Part shown: positions 21,101-31,511 of the stretch, one piece after another
Layout of the letters: every line of letters starts with the position of its first letter
Numbering within the stretch: position 1 is the stretch's first letter
From: Kazachstania africana CBS 2517
Taxonomy: Eukaryota > Ascomycota > Saccharomycetes > Saccharomycetales > Saccharomycetaceae
Direction of reading: 5' to 3'
Assembly: GCF_000304475.1 (NCBI RefSeq)
Contig: NC_018942.1
Location: forward strand, 558,001-622,000
Length of the DNA: 64,000 nucleotides
Made by a program: the position numbers and the translations under genes
Notes under the pieces: model-generated
The model's database searches: none
What the model was told of the DNA's origin: nothing
Seen by the model: the letters and a program-made list of their open reading frames with translations, nothing else

Positions 21101-24100
21101 TCCCAAGAGTGCCAATTTTGGGTGTCCTCTTATCTTTATTAGGATTAGCTTCCAAAGCAAAACTTGCGAAGGATTGTTTTAACGCCTTATGTCAAACTAT
21201 CTCTGTATCACCAACTAAACCTGATTTGAGTATTATTTTAGACGGCTTATTATCCTCAAATCCATTCGTTCGCTCAACTGTCTTAGAAGCCCTTGATAAT
21301 GAGTTTGAATTAGAATCTTTCATGAACTACTCACCAGAGGTCTTTATATCTAGGTTCGATTCTGATGCATCACATCGTGAGGTGGCAGATTTCATATGGG
21401 AATTTAACAAGTTTGAAGTGAATGAAGGGTTGTTATCCGATTTATACTACTTTTTCCATCAAGACGATAGCGGTTTACGTCTATTTACAGCAAGGGCATT
21501 TGCATCTGCTGCAACATATCTAGAAATGGAAAATAATGGATCTTTAACTAAGCAAGTTAGTACCTTGATGGACTATTATAGAGAAAAGGCAAAACCTTTG
21601 GAACCAATATTGGATGAGTTTGGCCTTGTTGTCGTTTCAGCTTCGGAACGTAAGGATCCATGGCAAGAAAGAAGTACATCTGCTCTTATATTGAAGGAAG
21701 TAGCCATTAAGTTGCCTAAAGAAGACACTTACGTTTACGACATAATCAAGTTTTTGATTGAGGACGGACCTTTAGAGGATAGAGAAATGTTAGTTAGACA
21801 AGAGATGAAAGAAGCAGGTATTGAAATAATTGATTTGCATGGGTCTAACCATTCTGAGGAATTAATTCCACTATTTGAAGCTTCCTTGACCTCCAACATC
21901 ACTACTACTGTAAGGGAAAATGTTATTATCCTGTATGGCTGTCTCGCCAGACACTTACAGTCCAATGATGAAAGAATAACTACCATCATTAACAGATTAT
22001 TAGCCACCTTAGATACGCCCTCTTCTGACGTTCAGCAAGCAATAGCAGAATGCATTTCTCCTCTCGTTTTCCAGTTCAGAAAAAAGGTTGAAGCATATTT
22101 ATCAACTTTAATGGAGAAGCTGTTGACTCCAACAGTACCACTGGAAGTCAGAAAAGGCGCCGCCTGGGGTGTAGCAGGCCTTGTAAAAGGTTATGGTATT
22201 TCAGCTTTGTCTGAGTTTGACATTATAAGAAATTTAATTGAGGCTGCGGAAGATAAAAAAGAAGCAAATCGCCGTGAATCCGTGGCCTTTGCATTCGAAT
22301 ATCTTTCAAGATCTTTGAAAGAGTATTTCGAGCCTTATGTGATTGAAGTTTTACCAACCATTCTAAAGAATCTTGGTGATTCCATTCCCGAGGTTCGTGA
22401 AGCTACTGCCGAAGCAACAAAAGCTATTATGGGTTATACAACTAGTTATGGTATTACTAAATTAATTCCTGTTGCAGTTTCCAACTTAGACGATATTTCT
22501 TGGAGAACCAAGAGAGGATCTGTGCAGCTACTGGGTAATATGGCATATCTTGACCCTGCTCAATTATCGGCATCTCTGTCAAGCATTGTACCTCAAATTG
22601 TTAGTGTACTAAACGACTCTCATAAGGAAGTTAGAAAGTCTGCTGACGAATCCTTAAAACGTTTCGGTGAGGTTATTAGGAACCCAGAAATCCAGAAGCT
22701 TGTTCCTACTCTTATCAAGGCAATTGGTGATCCTACTAAATACACTGAGGAAGCATTAGATGCCTTGATTCAGACTCAATTTGTCCATTATATCGATGGG
22801 CCATCTCTTGCTTTAATCATCCATGTTATCCATCGTGGTATGCATGATAGGTCAGCAAACACCAAAAGAAAGGCATGTAAGATTGTCGGTAATATGGCAA
22901 TTCTAGTAGACACAAGAGATTTGATTCCATATTTACAACAATTGATCGAAGAGGTTGAAGTAGCCATGGTTGATCCAGTTCCAAATACAAGAGCTACAGC
23001 AGCTCGTGCTTTAGGTGCGTTGGTTGAACGGTTAGGTGAGGATGAATTCCCTGACTTAATTCCGCGTTTATTAAATACCCTAAGTGACGAATCTAAATCA
23101 GGCGATCGCCTCGGTTCTGCTCAGGCATTGGCCGAAGTTATTAGTGGTCTTGGTTTATCCAAATTAGAAGAACTATTGCCTTCAATTTTATCTGGTGTCG
23201 CCAACCGCCGCTCATATGTGAGGGAAGGTTTTATGCCATTATTGCTGTACCTACCAATTTGTTTCGGTGCTCAATTTGCTCCCTATATCAATCAAATTAT
23301 TCAACCAATCCTTGCAGGTCTTGCTGATGCAGATGAGAATATACGTGATACTGCATTGAAGGCAGGTAAGCTAATCGTTAAGAATTTTGCAACAAAGGCC
23401 ATTGATTTATTATTACCTGAGTTAGAAAAGGGCATGTTTGATGAAAATGAACGTATTCGTCTCTCTTCTGTTCAACTATCGGGTGAACTTCTATTCCAAG
23501 TTACAGGTATTTCATCCAAGAACGAATTTTCAGAAGAGGCTGAGCATCACGTTGAATTTTCTAATACAATGGTCGAAGTATTGGGTCAAGAGCGTCGCGA
23601 TAGAATTCTTTCTGCTCTGTTTGTTTGTAGAAATGATACCTCAGGTATTGTTCGTGCAAACACAGTAGATATATGGAAGGCCCTTGTTCCTAACACCCCG
23701 CGGGCTGTTAAGGAGATCCTACCTACATTGACGACAATGATTGTTGCAAATTTGGCTTCTTCATCCACCGTCTTGAGAAATATTGCTGCCCAAACTTTAG
23801 GTGATTTAGTTCGTCGTGTAGGTGGTAATGCCTTATCTCAATTATTACCAACACTGGATGAATCTTTAAAGGGGTCTTCAAGTTCCGACTCCAGACAAGG
23901 TGTTTGTATTGCCCTACATGAGTTGATTGAATCAGCTTCACAAGACTCTTTAGCTGAATTCCAAAATATTATCGTTAACATCATTCGTAAGACATTGGTT
24001 GACAGTGACGAAACTGTCAGACAGGCAGCCGCCTTATCATTTGATTCATATCAAAGCATTGTCGGAAAGACTGCTGTTGATGAAATTATACCATACTTGT

Positions 24101-26142
24101 TACATATGCTAGAGTCATCTGAGAATTCAGAACACGCTCTGTTAGGTTTGGAAGACATCATGTCCACGAAATCCGATGTTATTTTCCCTATTTTGATTCC
24201 ATCACTCTTATCTCCACCAATTGACTCATTTAGAGCATCTGCTTTAGGTTCTTTAGCTGCAGTCGCTGGATCTGCCTTATACAAACGTTTACCGGTCATT
24301 ATTAACTCACTAGTTAATTCCATGATAACTGACGATTCTGAAGAGCGTACAGCGGCATTAGAACTTGCACTTGACAAAGTTTTCTTATCGGTTACTGAAG
24401 AGGCAGGTTTACATCCTCTACTACAACAAATCATGTCATTATTGAAGAGTGATGATCACAAAAAGCGTGTTGTTATTTTGGAGCGTCTGCCAACATTCTT
24501 TGATAATACGGTTTTAGAATTTGATCTTTATGTACCAGACTTTGTTTCGCATGCCATTTTATCGTTAGACGACAAGGATTCAAGAATTGTTAAGGCAAAC
24601 TATGAAGCTCTAGCTACACTAATTAAAAAGCAAGACAAAGCCACGCTTGAAAGATTAGTAAAAACTGCTAAGGACACATTACATTTGGTTGGTACACAAG
24701 GTGAAGATTTGGCTGCTTTCACTCTACCAAAGGGTCCAAATTGTGTCCTACCTATCTTCTTGCATGGATTAATGTATGGTTCAAGTGATGAGCGTGAAGC
24801 TGCAGCATTAGGTATTGCTGATGTTGTTTCTAAGACGCCTGCTGCTAACTTGAAACCTTTTGTTAGTGCCATTACAGGTCCATTGATTCGTGTCGTTGGT
24901 GAAAGATTTAACAGTGATATTAAGGCTGCCATCTTGTTTGCATTGAATATCTTATTTGTTAAGATTCCACAATTTTTAAGGCCTTTCATTCCTCAATTGC
25001 AAAGAACATTTGTGAAATCTTTGTCTGACGCCTCTAATGAAACTTTACGTTTACGTGCAGCAAAGGCGCTTGGCACATTAATTGAATATCAACCACGTGT
25101 TGACCCGCTTGTTACTGAGTTAGTTGCTGGCGCTAAACAAACTACAGATGAAGGTGTTAAGACCGCCATGTTGAAAGCACTATTGGAAGTAGTTGCAAAG
25201 GCTGGTTCCAAACTAAACGAAAATTCAAAGACCTCAATAGTCAATCTTGTTGAGGAAGAAATGCTCTCAAGTAATGACAAGTTGGCCATTGCATATGCAA
25301 AACTAATTGGATCTTTAGCAGAAATTTTATCAAACGAAGAAGCTATGAAGATTTTGAGAGAAAAAGTTTTAAACGTAACATTAGATGGTGATTCAGGTAA
25401 ATTTAGTATATTAACTTTGAATTCTTTCCTGAAGGATGCGCCACAACACGTTTTAGCATCGGAATTGAGAGATAGTTTTATTTCTTATATTGTAGATGCC
25501 ATAGATTCACCAGATCGTTATTTCAGTGAAAATGCTGTTATCGCCGCTGGTAAAGTCTTATTGTTGCAAAATGAAATTAAATCTCCATATTCCAAGATTG
25601 AATCTGAAGGTAAATTCGAGATTGGCGAAGATAATATCAAACAATTAATTGAAACTCTATCAAGAAGTATGGTTAGACCAAATTGTAATTCGACAGATAC
25701 GAGAAGATTGTCATTAGTTGTCGTTAGAACAGCAGCAAGATTCAAGTTTGACGAATGTGTCAAACCGTACTATGATTTGTTAGGTTTATCGATATTTTCT
25801 TGTCTACGTGATCCAGTTATTCCAATCAAGTTAGCAGCAGAGAAGGCGTACTTAGCTGTTTTCAACTTAGTGGAAGATTCTGAGATGGCTAAATTCAACG
25901 CGTGGTTCAATGCACTATCAGAAAAGAACACATCAAACAGCTTAGAAAATGTTGTTGGAGATGTAATCCAATTAAGATCCGTTGGTGATTACACTAAGCG
26001 TGTTGGTAAGAGATTAGCAAGCGTTGAAAGGGAAAGAATTGCCGCTGGTGGTGATGCGGAAGCGATGTTCAGTGACAGATTTGAAGATGAAAGAGAAATA
26101 TGGGCAGTTGGGGGAGTCGAACTAAGTGATGAACAACTTTAA
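18118..26142 (+). CDS. GCN1: Translational regulator Gcn1
   Basis: Ribosome-bound giant HEAT-repeat protein that, with Gcn20, carries the uncharged-tRNA signal to the kinase Gcn2 during amino-acid starvation and senses collided ribosomes. 2674 residues against 2672 in S. cerevisiae, uninterrupted. HEAT arrays run through the whole protein; the central EF3-like region (about 1330-1640) holds RKGAAWGVAGLVKGYG and REATAEATKAIMGYTT. By length match the Gcn2 RWD-binding part should be at about 2050-2430. Single ATG start after an AT-rich leader. Neighbours (MDS3 before, HOS2 after) match YGL195W. Confidence 0.98.
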   Translation: MASNISWEELSPQMRVRCNDSLVSRRVPFLKDLQQLIISHSLEPQQLDEISSILLETHMIYFDSKSKGIVASIFENLLTVKPELLTQYTSYIMNLVSKNPGSKAIVGYMNLLEWVNNFLEISSRERAQFESNVCHLLQAHSYITASIELALNNQESSKPSIKERNQHRNRMRCSALQLTTKSLVKCFKNKENSVLYVNLLSKIISQEYTNLKLPSSGVILLMSAISQATSQLLPSQPALYNDLKTNYIDTYCEYIGKEVILGKTVPTAFCLEVFLAPFLKEYVDDELFRKHFLPSIEKANLRSSEIGFTICSEFFSAIDNTKVDLLEIFTSSKIMTQCFSTFKSSKDTTRNIGLTAILALLSSASKKSTDSNSLNLLVDEIFKNVKVNLNAEYKTLSAKILRKIPSSSKETSLKIVKGLSPYISKESNEVAISYMLDAFFKHYFSLESHDENVDKIIANGFKDKKAIIKRTWFSSFLHNYSFQKQECSSLFQEECLEFIKEALSGSQRNDHYVLLACLSYIDYVWSFGSAESYTNILDLVKSLPHDSTFGDAFVLTSLSTSLEMSDRLRAVDLLKECFIKEPGFIGNAVIGSLEKVINSNDNIALENIAIKFSTQVLNAISQSIDDVSILRKVLVEEILISQSKQFNLKNGWAGLVLCAGQDPSNIVEEYADKIIYKMVTVAQNAAQENSALYVCALKALAYVAFINPSVVSPILSESIKINLNSDELNKLTSQDFDIWKGDEGVLVVDILEKKSVNKLSDKNTKDYETLKWEQSIRKEQAKKNVKRYTKDEQEIINNQLAVESKVRNTINKLYNRLLQTIETINYLVDDALLVDNGSSFWFPIAVSKLLALAKEKNAPLLLKHRVSDAFLKLSKVSSDRLGAYRFFIGLATLRVHQISAIPENFIEEPLSDLLSRVLFRIKFVSQQTSLNSLTLTYLLPLLISVLEEGKKVAIKNSEKHVARTEFVEEDKEEEHLLLAMEILAAHAEVFEDPSIPRVPILGVLLSLLGLASKAKLAKDCFNALCQTISVSPTKPDLSIILDGLLSSNPFVRSTVLEALDNEFELESFMNYSPEVFISRFDSDASHREVADFIWEFNKFEVNEGLLSDLYYFFHQDDSGLRLFTARAFASAATYLEMENNGSLTKQVSTLMDYYREKAKPLEPILDEFGLVVVSASERKDPWQERSTSALILKEVAIKLPKEDTYVYDIIKFLIEDGPLEDREMLVRQEMKEAGIEIIDLHGSNHSEELIPLFEASLTSNITTTVRENVIILYGCLARHLQSNDERITTIINRLLATLDTPSSDVQQAIAECISPLVFQFRKKVEAYLSTLMEKLLTPTVPLEVRKGAAWGVAGLVKGYGISALSEFDIIRNLIEAAEDKKEANRRESVAFAFEYLSRSLKEYFEPYVIEVLPTILKNLGDSIPEVREATAEATKAIMGYTTSYGITKLIPVAVSNLDDISWRTKRGSVQLLGNMAYLDPAQLSASLSSIVPQIVSVLNDSHKEVRKSADESLKRFGEVIRNPEIQKLVPTLIKAIGDPTKYTEEALDALIQTQFVHYIDGPSLALIIHVIHRGMHDRSANTKRKACKIVGNMAILVDTRDLIPYLQQLIEEVEVAMVDPVPNTRATAARALGALVERLGEDEFPDLIPRLLNTLSDESKSGDRLGSAQALAEVISGLGLSKLEELLPSILSGVANRRSYVREGFMPLLLYLPICFGAQFAPYINQIIQPILAGLADADENIRDTALKAGKLIVKNFATKAIDLLLPELEKGMFDENERIRLSSVQLSGELLFQVTGISSKNEFSEEAEHHVEFSNTMVEVLGQERRDRILSALFVCRNDTSGIVRANTVDIWKALVPNTPRAVKEILPTLTTMIVANLASSSTVLRNIAAQTLGDLVRRVGGNALSQLLPTLDESLKGSSSSDSRQGVCIALHELIESASQDSLAEFQNIIVNIIRKTLVDSDETVRQAAALSFDSYQSIVGKTAVDEIIPYLLHMLESSENSEHALLGLEDIMSTKSDVIFPILIPSLLSPPIDSFRASALGSLAAVAGSALYKRLPVIINSLVNSMITDDSEERTAALELALDKVFLSVTEEAGLHPLLQQIMSLLKSDDHKKRVVILERLPTFFDNTVLEFDLYVPDFVSHAILSLDDKDSRIVKANYEALATLIKKQDKATLERLVKTAKDTLHLVGTQGEDLAAFTLPKGPNCVLPIFLHGLMYGSSDEREAAALGIADVVSKTPAANLKPFVSAITGPLIRVVGERFNSDIKAAILFALNILFVKIPQFLRPFIPQLQRTFVKSLSDASNETLRLRAAKALGTLIEYQPRVDPLVTELVAGAKQTTDEGVKTAMLKALLEVVAKAGSKLNENSKTSIVNLVEEEMLSSNDKLAIAYAKLIGSLAEILSNEEAMKILREKVLNVTLDGDSGKFSILTLNSFLKDAPQHVLASELRDSFISYIVDAIDSPDRYFSENAVIAAGKVLLLQNEIKSPYSKIESEGKFEIGEDNIKQLIETLSRSMVRPNCNSTDTRRLSLVVVRTAARFKFDECVKPYYDLLGLSIFSCLRDPVIPIKLAAEKAYLAVFNLVEDSEMAKFNAWFNALSEKNTSNSLENVVGDVIQLRSVGDYTKRVGKRLASVERERIAAGGDAEAMFSDRFEDEREIWAVGGVELSDEQL

Positions 26143-26205
26143 AGGGATTTGAAATGAAAGAACCGTATATTTTAAAACGTGTATAAGAATATTATATAAA
26201 TAAAT

Positions 26206-26433
26206 TTAATGAGATGTATTCTCTGCATAATCTATAATGGACCAGACAATTTTCTCAACTATGCCATAACGTTGCCACCACAAATCATTATCTTTACCTG
26301 GGAAATGAAACACGAAACGGATTATAAGGTGCAATAAATATTTAGCGATTATTTTATATAAAAGATTCAGAACTAATACAACGAAAAGTGCACTAGCAAC
26401 GAATTTCAAATGGCGAGCTGTTCTAGAATTCAT
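26206..26433 (-). CDS. Small conserved membrane protein, YGL194C-A-like
   Basis: 75 residues from ATG 26431-26433: basic N-terminus MNSRTARHLKF, a 20-residue hydrophobic span (VASALFVVLVLNLLYKIIAK) and a polar C-terminus with DLWWQRYGIVEKIVWSIID. It lies between GCN1 and HOS2 on the HOS2 strand, exactly where S. cerevisiae has the small ORF YGL194C-A (about 80 residues). Function unknown. The Trp-rich tail and kept position argue it is a real gene. Confidence 0.7.
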   Translation of the reverse strand: MNSRTARHLKFVASALFVVLVLNLLYKIIAKYLLHLIIRFVFHFPGKDNDLWWQRYGIVEKIVWSIIDYAENTSH

Positions 26434-26667
26434 CTTAGAAGTTTCTTAATTGTCTCATCTTTTCATGAGAAATGTAAGATGAGCTCTTTTTTTGCCATAT
26501 GTACTTGCCGGATTTGATAAAATTTCGCTCAGTAGAGAAGAAATTAATAAGGGCGATGATATAAGGATATTAAGTAGTGCTGTGGTCGTGCTTCTTTTAC
26601 GTATGAATATTTATCTTATATACAAGAGGGTATATAACGAAAATGGTAGCTATGTGTGGGGTGCTTC

Positions 26668-28029
26668 TCAAATGAACTCACCGAGTTGCGCATTTTCTCT
26701 CTCAATTTTATTCAATCTCCAAGCATCGAATTTCCCCTCTTCATTCAGTTCGTTAATAGCTTCCTCTTCTTCTTGTGTTAGTCCAGAGATATCCTCCGTT
26801 GGAATTAATTCACTATCCATTCTAACACTTGGGGCACCTTGTAAAAATCTGATTTGTTCAAGACTTCGTATTCTAAGATCTTCCAAATGTCTTTTACTAT
26901 TTTTATTTTCGTACAGATCATCTAAAGTTGGATATAATGAATAATCTGGTCCAAAGTTTTCTCTAAATGGCAATTCTTCAGGCAATTCCTTTGGTAGCAA
27001 GACGTTGTTGAGTATACCAGTTTCATAGGCCCATAGTCTAGAAACATTTCTTGGAGTGTAACCACCGCCTCCTACAACTAACATTGGGATGCCAAAGGAG
27101 CTAACAAATTTTACACATTCACCATGAGCTTTTATATTCAGGTTGAAACATCCTAGTCTATCATGACCTAAGGAATCTGCACCACATTGTTGTATGATTA
27201 CAGTTGGTTGATATGAAGTGATTAATGGATCTATAATGGATTTAAATAGTTTGATATAAGAATCGTCATCAATACCATCATTTAAAGGTACATTCATTGC
27301 GAAATGTTTCCCTCCAGAACAACCAATTTCATCATAATTCCCCGTACCGGGGAAAAACTCACCATTATACTTATGAAATGATATAGTAAAGACTCGATCT
27401 GTGGTGTAAAATGCTTCTTGGACACCATCACCATGATGTAAGTCAATGTCGATATAAAGTACTCTTGGATGATAACGTAACAAATTTAAGATTGATAATA
27501 CAATATCGTTAATGTAACAGAACCCTGAAGGATTATTTTTCTTTGCATGATGTAGTCCACCTGACCAATTTATTGCGATTTCAGATTGACCATTAATTAA
27601 CTTGCGAGATGCATCGAGAGATGCACCTGTGTATAAAGTAGAATAATCGTAAATATTTTCGAAAATGGGACAATCTGAACCTATATTAAATTTTTCTAAC
27701 GTACCTCTTGGTATCTTATTCAAAGTATCTGGACTAATTTTCTCTAGAAAATCAAGATAATCAGATGAATGAAATTGTGACATTTCTTCTTTTGTAGCTT
27801 CTCTTGTCTCATACAGATCCATGATCTTGTGCAAACCATAGGACGATACCAAATGATCTGTCAGCATCAATCTGAACGGTTTCATGGGATGATTCACACC
27901 ATAATGGTAATTCGACACCTTTGGATTGAAATGGTACGACACTCTCGGCGTATAGCTCGAGCCAAAAACGCGCTCAAACTGTGGTTTGTTCTCTTCAGTA
28001 TGTCTATCGTACGTCAAAGTCCTCGACAT
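26668..28029 (-). CDS. HOS2: Histone deacetylase Hos2
   Basis: Class I Zn-dependent deacetylase, catalytic subunit of the Set3 complex, which acts on H3 and H4 in coding regions and represses early meiotic genes. 453 residues; the frame opens two codons earlier on a TTG, but ATG 28027-28029 gives [20 protein letters not shown], matching the known N-terminus. Active-site features: [13 protein letters not shown] (tandem His), [16 protein letters not shown] (Zn Asp/His), and [13 protein letters not shown]. All catalytic residues are present. Divergent from IME4, as in YGL194C/YGL192W. Confidence 0.97.
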   Translation of the reverse strand: MSRTLTYDRHTEENKPQFERVFGSSYTPRVSYHFNPKVSNYHYGVNHPMKPFRLMLTDHLVSSYGLHKIMDLYETREATKEEMSQFHSSDYLDFLEKISPDTLNKIPRGTLEKFNIGSDCPIFENIYDYSTLYTGASLDASRKLINGQSEIAINWSGGLHHAKKNNPSGFCYINDIVLSILNLLRYHPRVLYIDIDLHHGDGVQEAFYTTDRVFTISFHKYNGEFFPGTGNYDEIGCSGGKHFAMNVPLNDGIDDDSYIKLFKSIIDPLITSYQPTVIIQQCGADSLGHDRLGCFNLNIKAHGECVKFVSSFGIPMLVVGGGGYTPRNVSRLWAYETGILNNVLLPKELPEELPFRENFGPDYSLYPTLDDLYENKNSKRHLEDLRIRSLEQIRFLQGAPSVRMDSELIPTEDISGLTQEEEEAINELNEEGKFDAWRLNKIERENAQLGEFI

Positions 28030-28633
28030 ACTCAAAGCTACCGTCTCTCGTTATAAGGCTCTATCGAATGTGTTTTATACTTGCTTGTAATGATAACTCA
28101 TGGATGGACTTCTAAAACATTCTGAAAACATCTTGAAAACTGACACTAATATATCACTATATACGACATACAGAGTAACATAATTTGATGCTGAGATGGA
28201 ACTCTTTTAGCCTGTGATTGGCATCTGTAGATGGCCAGTAGAGCTGGTCGTGGTGGTGGTGTATGTTGTGCTTGTGGGAGGGGAAGGCTATGTAGAATGT
28301 TATATTGGATGTATGAAGTATGTTTGGTAGACTAGCCAAATTTTCTTGGGAACGCCAAATTGTGATGTGTAACAGTGCAGCATTGCAGCAACTTCTTCGA
28401 GGGATCTGTCTACTTAAACTGATTGAAGTTGGCGTGCCCCTTGTGGTGTGAACAGTGTTCCTCGATGCCTTCTTGGTGGCATCTCTTTTACCAGTTGATC
28501 TTAATAATGATATTACGCGATCTCAAAGTTTTTAGTGGGAGAGAAATAATAGTTGGAGGCATAAAAGAATAATAAGATCCCAACCATTTAAAGTCACAGT
28601 GGAAGAGCCTTATTGCAAGTAAGAAGAGAACGA
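28030..28633. promoter_or_regulatory. HOS2-IME4 divergent intergenic region
   Basis: About 600 bp. The small plus- and minus-strand ORFs here (for example 28157-28339) are His-rich chance frames. It must hold the IME4 promoter, which is under mating-type control in S. cerevisiae; I did not identify an a1/alpha2 site. Confidence 0.4.
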
Positions 28634-30478
28634 ATGATGATCAATTTAGATATTTTGACTTTTTTAATCGATAACAATTTAGATATACTCAAATATCCAA
28701 TATTAGGAAAGATTGTTGACATTTTTGCCATCTTTCAAATGATTATGGGAAGCAATAATAGAATAACCATTGATGATTTCCTTAGTCAGTTACAAATAAT
28801 TTCAGGAATCACTGAAGGTTCCATTGGTATCAAAGATGGTGTTAATCCTCTCGATCCAGATGAAATCATAGATTTCATTGACGTATTTTCTCTTAAGATT
28901 TTACTCAATCAGCTAACGCAAAGGACTGTCACACCAAAAAAGAAAGAGGTTGTGGGAACCAATCATGAAACGATTATCGATCATTCAAAGACAAATGCTG
29001 AAAAGTTATTAGATTTAATAGACTTTAAACAGGCCGAAAATAAAACAAACCTCCAAAATGATACATTGGTTAAAAATTTATCAATAAAAGTGAAGAAATT
29101 GCTAGCCACTGAACCAAAATCATTCCAATTAGCAAGAGAAAGATCAAAAGAAACATTCCCAGTTAGTGAATACATCCCGAAGTGTAATGATAAATCACAT
29201 TCTGTCATTTTGGCAGATATAATTTACATCGCAAATAATAAGATTCAATCCATCCAAATATCAAAGATTACCGACAATATTGATCTACTAGATTGTGTCA
29301 AATCTAAAATTCATTTTATACCCAATATAAAACCACAGACAGATCTCTCTTTAGGTGATTGTTCATACCTCGATACTTGTCATAAATTAAATTCATGTCG
29401 TTATCTTCATTACATTCAATATATCCCAGAATCTTTAGTTGAAGAGACAAAACAAAGAACACAGGCACTCAATGAAATCAAATTAGATAATTTGAAATTA
29501 CCATTTTATACACACGGTTATTGTTGCTCAACGGCATCAAAGGTGAAGTTACCTCCTCAATGGATAAAATGTGACGTTAGAAAATTTGATTTCGATATAT
29601 TGGGTAAATTCTCTGTGGTTATAGCGGATCCTGCTTGGAATATACATATGAATTTGCCCTATGGTACTTGTAACGACATTGAATTATTGGAATTACCATT
29701 GGATAAATTACAGGATGAAGGTGTGTTATTCCTTTGGGTTACAGGAAGAGCCATTGAAATTGGTAAAGATTCTTTGAAAAATTGGGGGTATGAAGTCGTT
29801 AACGAAATTTCCTGGATCAAAACAAATCAGTTGGGTAGAACTATCGTCACTGGCAGGACAGGACATTGGTTGAATCATTCTAAAGAGCATTTATTGGTGG
29901 GTGTCAAAGGCAATCCATTATGGTTGAACAAACACATTGACGTAGACCTTATCGTTTCTACTACCAGAGAAACAAGTAGAAAACCTGATGAATTATATGA
30001 AATCATTGAAAGGTTAGTAGGTCCACACGCTAGAAAATTGGAGATATTCGGCAGAGACCACAATATCAGACCTGGTTGGTTCACAATTGGTAACCAGTTG
30101 ACTGGAACATGTATACACGAATTAGATGTTAAGAGAAAATATGATAAATTCATTGAAGTTTCCTCTAAACAAAAACAACAATCCCAGAAAAAGAGACAGC
30201 ACAATAATAATAATATTAATAATAATAGGCAACAGTCCTCAGCTTCATTGACAGTACCATCCAATATGATGCCTCAGGCACCTTTGTCGTCGAACAAAGA
30301 GAATTATTACTATAATATGGCAAGTAGAGGTGTTAATATGCCATATATTGGACAAAATTCTATGAATACGTCTTTCAATAATAACGTTTTCAACAGCTTA
30401 CCCTCGTACTATATGCCGAGTTTGAACGAACCGCAACAACAACAGCATCAAAAGCAATATTATTACGGCTATCAATAA
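28634..30478 (+). CDS. IME4: mRNA N6-adenosine methyltransferase Ime4 (MT-A70)
   Basis: Catalytic subunit of the m6A writer needed for entry into meiosis, homologous to METTL3. 614 residues from ATG 28634 (a second ATG follows at once; [13 protein letters not shown]). Conserved blocks: [19 protein letters not shown], a Cys/His cluster [17 protein letters not shown], then the methyltransferase domain with catalytic DPAW at 332-335 inside [17 protein letters not shown], and [17 protein letters not shown]. The C-terminal 90 residues are Gln/Asn-rich and unconserved. DPAW in place of the usual DPPW is also how I recall S. cerevisiae Ime4. In S. cerevisiae an antisense transcript controls this gene; nothing here proves or excludes that. 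Confidence 0.97.
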   Translation: MMINLDILTFLIDNNLDILKYPILGKIVDIFAIFQMIMGSNNRITIDDFLSQLQIISGITEGSIGIKDGVNPLDPDEIIDFIDVFSLKILLNQLTQRTVTPKKKEVVGTNHETIIDHSKTNAEKLLDLIDFKQAENKTNLQNDTLVKNLSIKVKKLLATEPKSFQLARERSKETFPVSEYIPKCNDKSHSVILADIIYIANNKIQSIQISKITDNIDLLDCVKSKIHFIPNIKPQTDLSLGDCSYLDTCHKLNSCRYLHYIQYIPESLVEETKQRTQALNEIKLDNLKLPFYTHGYCCSTASKVKLPPQWIKCDVRKFDFDILGKFSVVIADPAWNIHMNLPYGTCNDIELLELPLDKLQDEGVLFLWVTGRAIEIGKDSLKNWGYEVVNEISWIKTNQLGRTIVTGRTGHWLNHSKEHLLVGVKGNPLWLNKHIDVDLIVSTTRETSRKPDELYEIIERLVGPHARKLEIFGRDHNIRPGWFTIGNQLTGTCIHELDVKRKYDKFIEVSSKQKQQSQKKRQHNNNNINNNRQQSSASLTVPSNMMPQAPLSSNKENYYYNMASRGVNMPYIGQNSMNTSFNNNVFNSLPSYYMPSLNEPQQQQHQKQYYYGYQ

Positions 30479-30944
30479 AATTAAATATAATATATTATAT
30501 CAAACTTATTCTCTATCATAAAAAGATCATGTAAATAATTGCATCAAAATTTGGCTGGTGGGCCGGTCTCTGACTTTTTCGACGACTCCCACAATAAAAA
30601 TCCAGACGCACAAAAAAAATACAGCATGTGGTTTGTGGGTTTTTGAACCCCAAAATGAAAATGATACTTCTCTGGTTCAATTCAGTGCTAAACGTGCTGC
30701 ATCACATTACTAGTGTTCGACTCATCCTTCTAAAGTATTCAATGCGTCGATATATGACTTTGTGTGTTCACGTGACATTTAACCAATTAAAGTTCAGCCA
30801 ACTTTCGCTGAGCTAATATCCGAGATAAAGCCCGTAGTGGGATTGGCATCGCCTGTATATAAAGATATATACAAAGACATTATTTAAGAAGACTCTTGAT
30901 GAGTAATAAAACGACAGTAAAAAAGTTTTTAATTGATATATAGA
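30479..30944. promoter_or_regulatory. IME4-COX13 intergenic region
   Basis: 466 bp. It carries a perfect Cbf1 palindrome TCACGTGA (30768-30775) and, seven bases further, a Hap2/3/4/5 site ACCAATTA (30782-30789), plus a second ATTGG at 30842-30846 and a TATA-like TATATAAAGA near 30857. All fit respiratory control of COX13. Confidence 0.7.
30768..30789. promoter_or_regulatory. Cbf1 E-box next to Hap CCAAT site upstream of COX13
   Basis: TCACGTGA is the full Cbf1 consensus; ACCAATTA is the exact complement of the Hap2/3/4/5 consensus TNATTGGT. They are 6 bp apart and 156-177 bp before the COX13 ATG. Cooperation of Cbf1 and Hap4 at respiratory promoters is known in other yeasts; here it is inferred. 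Confidence 0.65.
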
Positions 30945-31358
30945 ATGAATAATATTTTAGCGAGGTCTGCAATTAGGAGGTATGCTACATCGTCGAGTAA
31001 ATTACCTCCATATGCGTTGAAACCAGCATTCGGAGCGCCCAATAAGGAGGCAGCAAGGATGTTCAAAGAGTCAATAAGTGCAACTGAGTCGCATGCCAAA
31101 GGTACTTCTAATTTATGGATGAAGATATCGTATTGGGTGGCAGGACCTGCAATACTCCTAGCAGCAATAAATACATATTTTGTAGAGAAGGAGCATTTGG
31201 AACATAGGAAACATCTAGAGCACGTGCCCGACAAGGATTGGCCTAAAGACTATGAATTCATGAATATTAGAAGTAAACCATTCTTTTGGGGAGATGGTGA
31301 CAAGACATTGTTCTGGAACCCTGTCGTTAATAGGCATATCAACCATGATGACGATTGA
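30945..31358 (+). CDS. COX13: Cytochrome c oxidase subunit VIa (Cox13)
   Basis: Small nuclear-encoded subunit of mitochondrial complex IV that modulates its activity and dimer contacts. 137 residues from ATG 30945, a few more than S. cerevisiae (129). N-terminal presequence MNNILARSAIRRYATSS is basic and amphipathic. One membrane span (SYWVAGPAILLAAINTYFV) is followed by conserved EYEFMNIRSKPFFWGDG-type and DKTLFWNPVVNRHI motifs. It follows IME4 on the same strand, as in YGL191W. Confidence 0.96.
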   Translation: MNNILARSAIRRYATSSSKLPPYALKPAFGAPNKEAARMFKESISATESHAKGTSNLWMKISYWVAGPAILLAAINTYFVEKEHLEHRKHLEHVPDKDWPKDYEFMNIRSKPFFWGDGDKTLFWNPVVNRHINHDDD

Positions 31359-31511
31359 ATATTGGTGTAATTTTTCTTCTTTACAGTAAGTAAATTTCGG
31401 TTATTATATAAAAGGGAGAAGAAGATTCTCATGATGAGATTATATTTACTTATTTACTATATATACGTTTATTTTTGGGGAAAAAAGTATACTATGTAAT
31501 TACATTATTAT

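Noticed and set aside
23438..23668. Alternative-frame ORFs inside GCN1 and other large genes
   Set aside because: They overlap intact conserved coding sequence in other frames and show codon-shadow composition only.
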